NCBI GenBank assembly: GCA_045580025.1 | Contig: JAZNNB010000069.1 | Coordinates: 1-9,344, forward strand | DNA from: SIG440 sp045580025 | Lineage (GTDB): Bacteria; Bacillota; Clostridia; Monoglobales; Monoglobaceae | Length of the DNA stretch: 9,344 nt | Direction of reading: 5' to 3' | Part shown: piece after piece, positions 1 through 5,622 of the stretch | Layout: every line of letters begins with the position of its first letter | How positions within the stretch are numbered: position 1 is the first letter of the stretch | The notes under the pieces: model-generated | The model's input: only the letters and a program-made list of their open reading frames with translations | Told to the model about the DNA's origin: nothing | The model's database searches: none | Program-made: the position numbers and the translations under genes

Positions 1-1
1 C

Positions 2-766
2 GGTACAGGCAGAGGTCTTGCTGCAAACGGTGGTGGTGCTCCTTACTTGACAATTCCTACTGCTGCTGCAATAGGCGACGCTCAGGCGTATGGTGTTCAG
101 TTCAAGGTAAATCCGCTCGAAGCGAACTCTCAGAACAATGTTAACATTCCTGCACCTGGTGGTAAGTTTGTATCAGTTGACTCTGATGCAATAATGGCTG
201 CTAGTTTAGGCGTAGGAGCATATAACGGATTGTATGAATGGTATGATTGCGTTGTTGAAATAGACGGTGAAACATATACAGTTAAGGCAAGGAGTGAATC
301 TTCATCAGAGTGGACTACAATTGTTGAAGAGGGTGAAACATCGTTTGACGAAGAGATAACTATAACCGATATGAGAACCGAAGGTAAACAGGCTATCTTG
401 GAAGCAATCTATATTTATGAAATGGAAGCAACTGTAGAAGAACCTGGCGAAGAACCTGGAGAAGAACCTGAAGTTATAACTGTTCCTGTTGCAAATGAAT
501 ACGTTGCTGCAGATGGCACTGTATACCAGAACGTTGCTTATGCTAAGGCTACATTGCCCACAGATGGCAAGCTTGTTAAGTGTGGTATTAGCTTCATAAG
601 TGATGCAGACGGTGCTGGACCTCTTAAACTTGAAACAGCTTTCAGTGCTATACAGATCAGCGGCGAAGTTGAGTTCGAAGCATTGGTATTGGGAGTACCT
701 TATGGCTCAATGAGAGGTACTGCAATCATTGCTACTCCTTACTTCGTATACGAAAACGAACAGTAA
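2..766 (+). CDS. Secreted/surface-type protein, C-terminal part (5' truncated by window edge)
   Basis: The frame is open from base 2, so only the last 254 residues are visible and the true start lies upstream; the TTG at 47 has no ribosome binding site and is not a credible start. The protein is acidic and rich in Gly, Ala, Thr and Glu. An acidic Glu-Pro-Gly spacer encoded at 437-472 splits it into two parts. The C-terminal part (about 500-766) reads like an Ig/fibronectin-like beta module, with alternating hydrophobic residues and the ending TPYFVYENEQ. No LPXTG motif, SLH domain or membrane segment is seen in the visible part. I infer an extracellular or surface role from composition and spacer; no family was recognised. 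It stops 37 bases before the 65-residue gene at 804, with no terminator between, so the two are probably co-transcribed. Confidence 0.75.
   Translation, partial: GTGRGLAANGGGAPYLTIPTAAAIGDAQAYGVQFKVNPLEANSQNNVNIPAPGGKFVSVDSDAIMAASLGVGAYNGLYEWYDCVVEIDGETYTVKARSESSSEWTTIVEEGETSFDEEITITDMRTEGKQAILEAIYIYEMEATVEEPGEEPGEEPEVITVPVANEYVAADGTVYQNVAYAKATLPTDGKLVKCGISFISDADGAGPLKLETAFSAIQISGEVEFEALVLGVPYGSMRGTAIIATPYFVYENEQ
437..472 (+). repeat. Three tandem 12-base repeats encoding Glu-Glu-Pro-Gly
   Basis: Three consecutive 12-base units (gaagaacctggc, gaagaacctgga, gaagaacctgaa) differ only in their last two bases. They encode the EEPG/EEPG/EEPE spacer between the two halves of the surface-type protein. 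Such in-frame acidic proline repeats are typical interdomain linkers of extracellular Gram-positive proteins and can vary in copy number by slippage. Confidence 0.85.
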
Positions 767-803
767 TTAACGGTTGAATTAACCAGAAAGGTGGAATTTT
801 AGA

Positions 804-1001
804 ATGAAAAAGTTTTATGAAAGCCCGATAGTTGAATTAACCGTGTTTGATGTTGAAGACGTAATTACAGCAAGTGCTGACCCAACAATTTATATTAACA
901 CATTGGCACCTGGAGCAGATCTTAGTGCTTTGGACAATGAGTTTAATGATAAAGAATATGCTGCTCATGGCACATATGTTGCTGGATCATACAACTGGTA
1001 A
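804..1001 (+). CDS. 65-residue small protein of unknown function with N-terminal 'YxxPxxE...DVITAS' pattern
   Basis: The ATG at 804 follows a good ribosome binding site (AGAAAGGTGG, 785-794), and the gene ends just before a strong terminator, so this is a real small gene. The protein has no signal peptide or membrane helix. Its first ~25 residues carry the pattern K-K-F-Y-x-x-P-x-V-E-L ... D-V-E-D-V-I-T-A-S. From memory, many short Clostridia proteins share this kind of start (Y..P..E, then DVIT.S) with divergent tails; I know of no assigned function. The remaining ~40 residues are rich in Ala, Asp, Asn, Tyr and Gly and end in GSYNW. A conserved head with a variable tail would fit a leader/core peptide, but no modification enzyme, protease or exporter is visible here, so that is only a hypothesis. 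It is probably transcribed with the surface-type gene upstream. Confidence 0.75.
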   Translation: MKKFYESPIVELTVFDVEDVITASADPTIYINTLAPGADLSALDNEFNDKEYAAHGTYVAGSYNW

Positions 1002-1024
1002 TTCAAACTATTAATTTAAAAACG

Positions 1025-1055
1025 AAAAGCAGAGCTTCGGCTCTGCTTTTTCTTT
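1025..1055 (+). terminator. Rho-independent terminator with UUCG tetraloop
   Basis: An 11-base-pair perfect stem AAAAGCAGAGC (1025-1035) / GCTCTGCTTTT (1040-1050) closes a TTCG tetraloop and runs into a T-rich tail. It ends the unit containing the surface-type gene and the 65-residue gene. Confidence 0.95.
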
Positions 1056-1085
1056 TGCTTTTTTTATTAAATTGCTAAATGTCTA

Positions 1086-1114
1086 TTGATTTTTCGGGGA
1101 AAATTTGATATGAT
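1086..1114 (+). promoter_or_regulatory. Sigma-A promoter for purA
   Basis: TTGATT (1086-1091) and TATGAT (1109-1114) are separated by exactly 17 bases. Transcription would begin near 1121, giving a leader of about 125 bases before purA. It lies directly after the terminator of the previous unit. Confidence 0.75.
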
Positions 1115-1245
1115 ATGTATGTTAGTTTTAAAGTCGCAAATTATGGCTTTTTGTTGGGCTGACAATATGACGGGTTTGGTTTTTTGAAAGTTCAAACACC
1201 GAAATTTGATATAAGCAGTTTTGTGCTTTTAGGAGGTTTTTAAAA

Positions 1246-2517
1246 ATGTCAACAAAGATAGTAGTAGGCACACAATGGGGCGATGAAGGAAAGGGCAAGA
1301 CCATTGACATTCTTGCAAATGAAGCAAACGTTGTTGTCAGAACTCAGGGCGGCAACAATGCAGGTCACACCATTGAGGCAAATGGTCAGGTTTATAAGCT
1401 CAGACTTATGCCTTCGGGAATTCTGAACCCTGATACTCTTTGTATAATAGCAAACGGCGTTGTTGTTGACCCCAAGGTTTTGCTTGGCGAAATTGATGAC
1501 CTTAACAGCCGCGGCATCAGCACCGACAATCTCAAAATTGATGCAAGAGCGCATATAATTATGCCGTATCACCGTGAGCTTGACGGTCTTTCAGAGGCGG
1601 CTCGCGGCAAGGCAGGTATCGGCACCACCAAAAACGGAATTGGCCCTTGTTATATGGACAAAGCGGAACGCAGCGGTATTCGTATCTGTGATATGATTGA
1701 CAAAGAAAAGTTCCAGAGCAAAGTTCGTGAAAACCTTGAAATTAAAAACAAGATAATTACCCTCGTTTATGGCGGAGAACCTCTTGATGCTGAAAAAGTG
1801 ATTGCTGAATATAGCGAATATGCTGAAAGGCTGAAGAAATATGTGGTTGATACCACACCAATTCTTTATAAGGCCATAAAGGATGGCAAGAATGTATTGT
1901 TTGAGGGTGCACAGGGAACACTCCTTGATATAGATTTGGGAACATATCCTTATGTTACATCATCACATCCGATTTCGGGTGGTGTTTGTGTGGGCAGCGG
2001 AATTGGACCCACCATGATTGATGAATGTATCGGCATCGCCAAGGGCTATACCACCCGTGTGGGCAATGGTCCTTTCCCGACCGAGCTTGAGGATGAGATT
2101 GGTGAAACAATTCGCGAAAAAGGTCACGAATTCGGTACGGTTACCGGCCGTTCAAGACGTTGTGGCTGGTTCGATGCGGTGATTGTGCGTTATGCAGTTC
2201 GCGTAAATGGACTCACCTCACTTGTTCTTAACAAAATTGACCCGCTTGGCGGTCTTGGAAAGCTTAAAATCTGTACAGCTTACAAAAAGGACGGAGAAAT
2301 CACATATGATTTTCCGCCTACTCTTGAAGAACTTGCAAAATGTGAGCCAGTTTATGAGGAAATGGATGGATGGGATGAAGATATTTCAAACATCCGCGAA
2401 TTCGAAAAGTTGCCAAAGGCTTGTCAGAATTATATAAAACGCATAGAAGAGCTTTGTGATGTGAAGATTTCTTCTATCGGTGTTGGTCCTGACAGAGAGG
2501 AAAATATATATAAGTAA
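1246..2517 (+). CDS. purA: Adenylosuccinate synthetase (PurA)
   Basis: This cytoplasmic enzyme joins IMP and aspartate, using GTP, to make adenylosuccinate, the first step from IMP to AMP. The product is 423 residues, close to the family's usual ~430. The N-terminal GTP-binding loop GTQWGDEGKGK (residues 8-18) contains the catalytic Asp13, and NNAGHT places the catalytic His at 41, both at the positions known for the E. coli enzyme. Further family blocks are GIGPCYMDKAERSGIR, EGAQGTLLDIDLGTYP followed by VTSSHP, TGRSRRCGWFDAV, and the guanine-recognition NKID near residue 330. The start is set by AGGAGG at 1231-1236, nine bases before the ATG. Only 18 bases separate the stop from the next gene's ATG, so the two form an operon. 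No PurR box or purine riboswitch was recognised in the leader. Confidence 0.98.
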   Translation: MSTKIVVGTQWGDEGKGKTIDILANEANVVVRTQGGNNAGHTIEANGQVYKLRLMPSGILNPDTLCIIANGVVVDPKVLLGEIDDLNSRGISTDNLKIDARAHIIMPYHRELDGLSEAARGKAGIGTTKNGIGPCYMDKAERSGIRICDMIDKEKFQSKVRENLEIKNKIITLVYGGEPLDAEKVIAEYSEYAERLKKYVVDTTPILYKAIKDGKNVLFEGAQGTLLDIDLGTYPYVTSSHPISGGVCVGSGIGPTMIDECIGIAKGYTTRVGNGPFPTELEDEIGETIREKGHEFGTVTGRSRRCGWFDAVIVRYAVRVNGLTSLVLNKIDPLGGLGKLKICTAYKKDGEITYDFPPTLEELAKCEPVYEEMDGWDEDISNIREFEKLPKACQNYIKRIEELCDVKISSIGVGPDREENIYK

Positions 2518-2535
2518 TTGAAAGGAGGGCTTTTG

Positions 2536-2823
2536 ATGCCTTCAAAAAAGAAAGAAGAGGTTTTGACATATAAAGGGAAAATGCTCCTAAGACGAGGGAA
2601 TGAAATATATTATGGAAATCCCGGCGAAAAATATATGGTGGTTTTCCGTGTAGCCGATTCTGAAAAGCTTGGGGATTTGGATATTTCAAAGAAGGTAGTT
2701 ATTGAGCTTCGCACCAACAAGGAAGAAAACTCAATGCTTATCAAACAGGCAGAACGTGATGGACTTTATAAGGCCTTTGATATTGGATTTTTCTGGCTTG
2801 AGGATGCTTTGGAGAATTATTAA
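2536..2823 (+). CDS. Uncharacterised 95-residue protein downstream of purA
   Basis: The ATG at 2536 is chosen because AAAGGAGGG (2521-2529) sits six bases upstream; the frame is open back to a TTG at 2518, but that would place the ribosome binding site inside the gene. The product is a small soluble protein with no signal peptide or membrane segment. Its start is basic (PSKKKEE), followed by YKGKMLLRRGNEIYYGNP and EKYMVVFRVADSEK, suggesting a small beta-rich fold. It ends with a helix-like stretch containing GLYKAFDIGFFWLEDAL. From memory, similar short proteins (RxGNxIYYG followed by a KYMV-like strand) occur in Clostridia without assigned function, so it is probably a conserved unknown. Co-transcription with purA is likely, but a link to purine metabolism is not shown. 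Confidence 0.85.
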   Translation: MPSKKKEEVLTYKGKMLLRRGNEIYYGNPGEKYMVVFRVADSEKLGDLDISKKVVIELRTNKEENSMLIKQAERDGLYKAFDIGFFWLEDALENY

Positions 2824-2831
2824 AAAACAAC

Positions 2832-2856
2832 TGCGGGGCAGATTATCTGCCCCGCA
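2832..2856 (+). other. GC-rich hairpin between the purA operon and tRNA-Arg
   Basis: A perfect 11-base-pair stem TGCGGGGCAGA (2832-2842) / TCTGCCCCGCA (2846-2856) closes a TTA loop. On the + strand no T-run follows (next bases agttcaat), so it is a poor intrinsic terminator in the direction of the genes. Read on the - strand it would be followed by TTGTTTTTT, but no - strand gene needs it. It lies 10 bases before tRNA-Arg and may cap the mRNA 3' end once the tRNA is cut out. Confidence 0.8.
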
Positions 2857-2866
2857 AGTTCAATAT

Positions 2867-2943
2867 GTGCCCGTAGCTCAGCTGGATAGAGTGTCAGACT
2901 CCGACTCTGAAGGTCGTGCGTTCGAATCGCATCGGGCATACCA
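2867..2943 (+). tRNA. tRNA-Arg (anticodon CCG)
   Basis: A complete 77-base cloverleaf with encoded CCA. The acceptor stem is GTGCCCG/CGGGCAT, with a G-U first pair. The D stem is GCTC/GAGT, the anticodon stem TCAGA/TCTGA around loop CTCCGAC, and the T stem GTGCG/CGCAT around TTCGAAT. The anticodon at 2901-2903 is CCG, reading CGG. The A after the D-loop GG (position 20) and the A discriminator agree with arginine identity. No promoter is seen in the 43 bases between the 95-residue gene and the tRNA, so it is probably read through from purA. Confidence 0.97.
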
Positions 2944-2946
2944 GAA

Positions 2947-2981
2947 AGACAACTCTTTTTATGAGAGTTGTTTCTTTTTTT
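2947..2981 (+). terminator. Rho-independent terminator after tRNA-Arg
   Basis: Stem ACAACTCT (2949-2956) / AGAGTTGT (2964-2971), extendable by two weaker pairs, is followed by TTTCTTTTTTT (2971-2981). It starts within a few bases of the tRNA's CCA end and is the first convincing + strand terminator after purA. Confidence 0.9.
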
Positions 2982-3009
2982 GAGTGTTACATGCGCACTC
3001 CCGTGGTGT

Positions 3010-3032
3010 AAAACGCTTTGCGTTTTTCTTTT
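3010..3032 (+). terminator. Possible second (backup) terminator
   Basis: A shorter stem AAAACGC (3010-3016) / GCGTTTT (3020-3026) with a TTT loop leads into TTTTTCTTTT. It follows the stronger terminator by about 30 bases and may catch read-through before the pgsA promoter. Confidence 0.5.
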
Positions 3033-3119
3033 ATCTGGCATTTGCTGTAAAATTGAGAAAAAGGTAGATAGAAATCTTCTTTCAAAAGGGGGTATTTTTA
3101 TAAAAATTTTATATTTAAC

Positions 3120-3148
3120 TTGATTTATTTTTAAAATTGACGTATAAT
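3120..3148 (+). promoter_or_regulatory. Sigma-A promoter for pgsA
   Basis: TTGATT (3120-3125), a 17-base spacer, then the consensus TATAAT (3143-3148). The start point would be near 3155, giving a leader of about 60 bases. The -35 is the same TTGATT variant as in the purA promoter. Confidence 0.85.
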
Positions 3149-3214
3149 AGATTTTGTGTGGGTTTAAGTGATGACCGGCAGACAAAATAATTGAATTTTT
3201 GTGGGGGACAACGG

Positions 3215-3751
3215 ATGATACCAAATATTTTAACCACATTCCGGCTTATAATTATTCCTTTTTTCGCATATTCAATATTGTACGAAAAAAGCATATTTCT
3301 TTCCGTATCACTTTTTTTGCTTTCCGGAGCAACGGATATTGTGGATGGATGGATTGCTCGGAAATACAATATGATTACCGATGTGGGAAGCGTATATGAC
3401 CCTCTTGTGGACAAGCTTATGCAAATTACGGCGGTGGTATGCCTTGCTGTTATCGGTGTAGTGCCCTGGTGGCTTTTAGTGTTCGTTCTTCTTAAGGAAC
3501 TCACTATGATTATCACAGGAAGCATTCTTTACATAAAAAAAATTGTTGTGCATTCCAACTGGTACGGCAAAGCGGCTACAGTGTTCTTTTATACAATAAT
3601 TTTTATTTTGATTATATTCCCTGACATAGATGGGGGATTTAAAGATACCCTCATCGGCATGCTGGTGGGTGTACTGGTGCTCGCAGGGGTAGGATATCTG
3701 CTGAAAATAATCGGCAGAAACAAAAGCGATATTTGTGATAAACGGGCGTAA
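3215..3751 (+). CDS. pgsA: CDP-alcohol phosphatidyltransferase, probably CDP-diacylglycerol-glycerol-3-phosphate 3-phosphatidyltransferase (PgsA)
   Basis: A membrane enzyme that moves a phosphatidyl group from CDP-diacylglycerol to glycerol-3-phosphate, the committed step to phosphatidylglycerol. The family motif D-x2-DG-x2-AR-x8-G-x3-D-x3-D is complete at residues 41-66: D41, D44-G45, A48-R49, G58, D62 and D66, the metal- and CDP-binding residues. The protein opens with MIPNILTTFRL, a typical PgsA start, has about five hydrophobic segments and is 178 residues, near the usual 180-190. The ATG at 3215 is chosen because GGGGGA (3203-3208) lies just upstream; a TTG at 3191 in the same frame has no such site. 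Cardiolipin synthase and phosphatidylinositolphosphate synthase share the motif, so the acceptor alcohol is inferred. It has its own promoter and a terminator at its stop codon. Confidence 0.93.
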   Translation: MIPNILTTFRLIIIPFFAYSILYEKSIFLSVSLFLLSGATDIVDGWIARKYNMITDVGSVYDPLVDKLMQITAVVCLAVIGVVPWWLLVFVLLKELTMIITGSILYIKKIVVHSNWYGKAATVFFYTIIFILIIFPDIDGGFKDTLIGMLVGVLVLAGVGYLLKIIGRNKSDICDKRA

Positions 3752-3771
3752 TTTTGCAAAATTACCCTTTT
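3744..3771 (+). terminator. Terminator overlapping the pgsA stop codon
   Basis: GTAATTT (3748-3754) pairs with AAATTAC (3759-3765). The stem extends by GG/CC across a bulged C at 3747 and is followed by TTTT (3768-3771). The TAA stop lies inside the 5' arm, so ribosomes terminating there should interfere with folding. The T-run is short, so termination may be partial. Confidence 0.6.
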
Positions 3772-3789
3772 AAAATAACTATGCTTTTG

Positions 3790-3818
3790 TTGACAAAAAA
3801 ACAATGTTTTGATATAAT
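3790..3818 (+). promoter_or_regulatory. Perfect-consensus, extended -10 promoter of the tyrosine kinase operon
   Basis: TTGACA (3790-3795), a 17-base spacer and TATAAT (3813-3818) match the sigma-A consensus at every base, and TGA directly before the -10 makes it an extended -10. The start point near 3825 leaves only a ~28-base leader. No operator-like repeat was seen over it. Confidence 0.93.
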
Positions 3819-3852
3819 TATTACAAATTCAAATATCAGGTAAGGAGCAATT

Positions 3853-4638
3853 ATGGAACAATTTGAAGAACTAAGTTTAAAACGGTTGGCCGAAACCGTA
3901 TTTAAGCATATCGGTACAATTATTGCGGTAACTTTGATTGCGGGTATACTTGCATTCGTATACAGTGAAACAATGGTTGTTCCCACTTATGAGTCATCAG
4001 TATCTATCTATGTTAACAATGAGAAGGCAGACAATAATGACAAAATTTTGAGCAGTGATATTGCTGCGTCACAGATGCTTGTTAATACATATGTTGTAAT
4101 TGTAAAAACCGATACTGTACTCAACCGTGTTTGTGCAAGGCTGGTTGAGGAGGGCTTAACGGATTATTCTGCAGAGGAACTCAGGGGAAGAATCACCGCA
4201 AACTCGGTTGACAATACCGAAATTTTTGAAGTGAGTGTAAGGGATAAAGACCCTGAAAATACCTTTATAATTGCAAATATAATTGCTGAGGTGGCACCTG
4301 AAGTTATTAAAGACTTTGTTGAGGCCAGCTCTGTTAAAGTTGTTGATTATGCGGTAATTGGTAAAAGAGTTTCTCCAAATATCCAGAAAAATATGATTTT
4401 CGGTTTGCTTATAGGGCTCTTTCTCAGCTGTTTGTTTGTAGTGCTTAGGGAAGTTTTTGATATGAGAATCAAAAATGAAGAAACCTTGGAACAATGGTTC
4501 AGACTTCCTATTTTGGGCGTTATTCCTGACATAACAAATTCCCAGCAAATAAAACGATCGGGATATTATTCATACAGGCGATATACCAAATCGTACGAAT
4601 ACAGCAGAAAGGCGGGTAAGGAAAATGGAGGAAAATAA
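3853..4638 (+). CDS. Wzz/YveK-type membrane adaptor (polysaccharide co-polymerase family, kinase-activating)
   Basis: In Bacillota this family (CapA, CpsC, YwqC) sits in the membrane and activates the partner BY-kinase, often while setting polysaccharide chain length. The product is 261 residues. A short cytoplasmic start leads into membrane helix 1 (about 20-37), then P44-T-Y-E-S-S opens the extracytoplasmic Wzz domain. Membrane helix 2 (about 181-198) is followed by LREVFD, and the cytoplasmic RLPILGVIPD (217-226) is the family's C-terminal signature. The start is set by AAGGAG at 3842-3847. The tail carries six tyrosines between residues 238 and 250 (Y238, Y239, Y241, Y244, Y248, Y250), which I do not expect in such adaptors. 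The gene overlaps the kinase gene by 14 bases, implying translational coupling and complex formation. Confidence 0.93.
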   Translation: MEQFEELSLKRLAETVFKHIGTIIAVTLIAGILAFVYSETMVVPTYESSVSIYVNNEKADNNDKILSSDIAASQMLVNTYVVIVKTDTVLNRVCARLVEEGLTDYSAEELRGRITANSVDNTEIFEVSVRDKDPENTFIIANIIAEVAPEVIKDFVEASSVKVVDYAVIGKRVSPNIQKNMIFGLLIGLFLSCLFVVLREVFDMRIKNEETLEQWFRLPILGVIPDITNSQQIKRSGYYSYRRYTKSYEYSRKAGKENGGK

Positions 4639-5554
4639 AAAACAAGAAATTGTTCAGTTGCAACCCCGGATGAACTGGTTTCAAAAATTCAGACAACTTC
4701 CAAGTATCCGTCTCAGAAAAAAACAAGTCAAGCGCATGGCTCAGGACTATGAAGATATAAGAGAAAAGATTTTGAATAACAAATCTACGTTCCATGTGCG
4801 TGAGGCCTACAAAGCCCTCCGAACAAACCTTATTTTCTCTTTGCCATCTGCTGATTGTAAAAAAATTATTATCACCAGTGCCCTTGCGTCAGAAGGTAAG
4901 AGTACGAACTGCCTGAATCTGGCAATTACTTTTGCTGAAATGGATGCAAAGGTTTTGATTATTGACTGTGACCTTCGCCGTCCAAACCTTGCCAGACTTC
5001 TTGATGTGAAAAATGCACCTGGTCTTAGCAACTATTTGGTTGGGCTCAATTCCAGCGAAGAAATTGTTCACAAATCGTCATATAATAATCTCAGTTATAT
5101 TACGGCAGGAAATATCCCTCCCAATCCCGTAGAACTTTTGAGCTCTGACAATATGGGCAAGCTCATAGAAAAGCTTGAAAAGGATTTTGATTACATTTTC
5201 TTTGATACTCCGCCGATAAATCTTGTTATTGATACCATTGTGGTGTCCAAGTATGTACATGGTATTGTTATGATTGCACTTCAGAATTCTACGGACAAAG
5301 AAGCTATTCGCTATGCTCTTAACCAGATTAAATTTGCAGGGGCGAAAGTTTTGGGATTTGTGCTTAATGGTGTTGTTTTTGGTTCTAACGGTGAATATAA
5401 AAATCACAGTAAGAGAAAATATCAAAGCACTTATGCGGCTAACGGCCGCAAAAAATCAAGACGCAGTCTTGGCGGAACATACGGCTCATATAGTTATGGC
5501 GGGTACGGTGGTTATGGCAACTATAACAGCCGACGCAACGACAATTATGAATAA
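4625..5554 (+). CDS. BY-type protein tyrosine kinase (CpsD/CapB/YwqD family)
   Basis: A cytoplasmic P-loop kinase that autophosphorylates a C-terminal tyrosine cluster when bound to its membrane adaptor and can phosphorylate other proteins. The core has a Walker A loop TSALASEGKST (84-94, K92), Walker A' VLIIDCDL (110-117, D114 and D116) followed by RRP, and Walker B FDYIFFDTPP with D194. The oligomerisation helix at 59-69 reads REAYKALRTNL. The E-x2-R-x2-R motif is therefore E60-x2-K63-x2-R66, a conservative R-to-K change. The Walker A loop reads A-S where P-G is common. The Gly/Tyr-rich tail has seven tyrosines (286, 289, 291, 294, 297, 300, 308), as expected of the family. A basic N-terminal extension of ~55 residues precedes the core; at 309 residues the protein is longer than the usual ~230-250. 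The start overlaps the adaptor gene. Confidence 0.95.
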   Translation: MEENKKQEIVQLQPRMNWFQKFRQLPSIRLRKKQVKRMAQDYEDIREKILNNKSTFHVREAYKALRTNLIFSLPSADCKKIIITSALASEGKSTNCLNLAITFAEMDAKVLIIDCDLRRPNLARLLDVKNAPGLSNYLVGLNSSEEIVHKSSYNNLSYITAGNIPPNPVELLSSDNMGKLIEKLEKDFDYIFFDTPPINLVIDTIVVSKYVHGIVMIALQNSTDKEAIRYALNQIKFAGAKVLGFVLNGVVFGSNGEYKNHSKRKYQSTYAANGRKKSRRSLGGTYGSYSYGGYGGYGNYNSRRNDNYE

Positions 5555-5558
5555 AAAC

Positions 5559-5593
5559 AAAGGCTGTGGCTTTATTGAGCGCACAGCCTTTTT
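5559..5593 (+). terminator. Terminator-like hairpin between kinase and phosphatase genes
   Basis: Perfect 10-base-pair stem AAAGGCTGTG (5559-5568) / CACAGCCTTT (5582-5591), with two further possible inner GC pairs, followed by five T (5589-5593). It starts five bases after the kinase stop. No promoter is visible in the 29 bases before the phosphatase start, so it probably thins rather than stops transcription, lowering phosphatase relative to kinase (inference). Confidence 0.75.
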
Positions 5594-5622
5594 GCCATTT
5601 TGAAAAAGAAAGGGGTCAGAAA

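Noticed and set aside
437..472. CRISPR-like or minisatellite array
   Set aside because: The repeats are 12 bases, in frame and without spacers; they simply encode an acidic proline linker.
1121..1245. Purine riboswitch or PurR box in the purA leader
   Set aside because: The leader contains a CCGAA at 1199-1203 but no paired PurBox half-sites, and none of the conserved purine-riboswitch loop sequences.
2702..2983. Open frame on + reading 'VAQLDRVSDSDSEGRAFESH' through tRNA-Arg
   Set aside because: It overlaps the 95-residue gene in another frame and is a translated tRNA, with no ribosome binding site.
2820..3239. Open frame on the - strand containing a 'DAIRTHDLQSRSLTLYPAEL'-like stretch
   Set aside because: This peptide is the well-known false translation of the strand opposite a tRNA; it covers tRNA-Arg, its terminator and the pgsA promoter.
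4156..4548. A 130-codon open frame opposite the adaptor gene
   Set aside because: Antisense to the Wzz-like gene, with no motif and no ribosome binding site.
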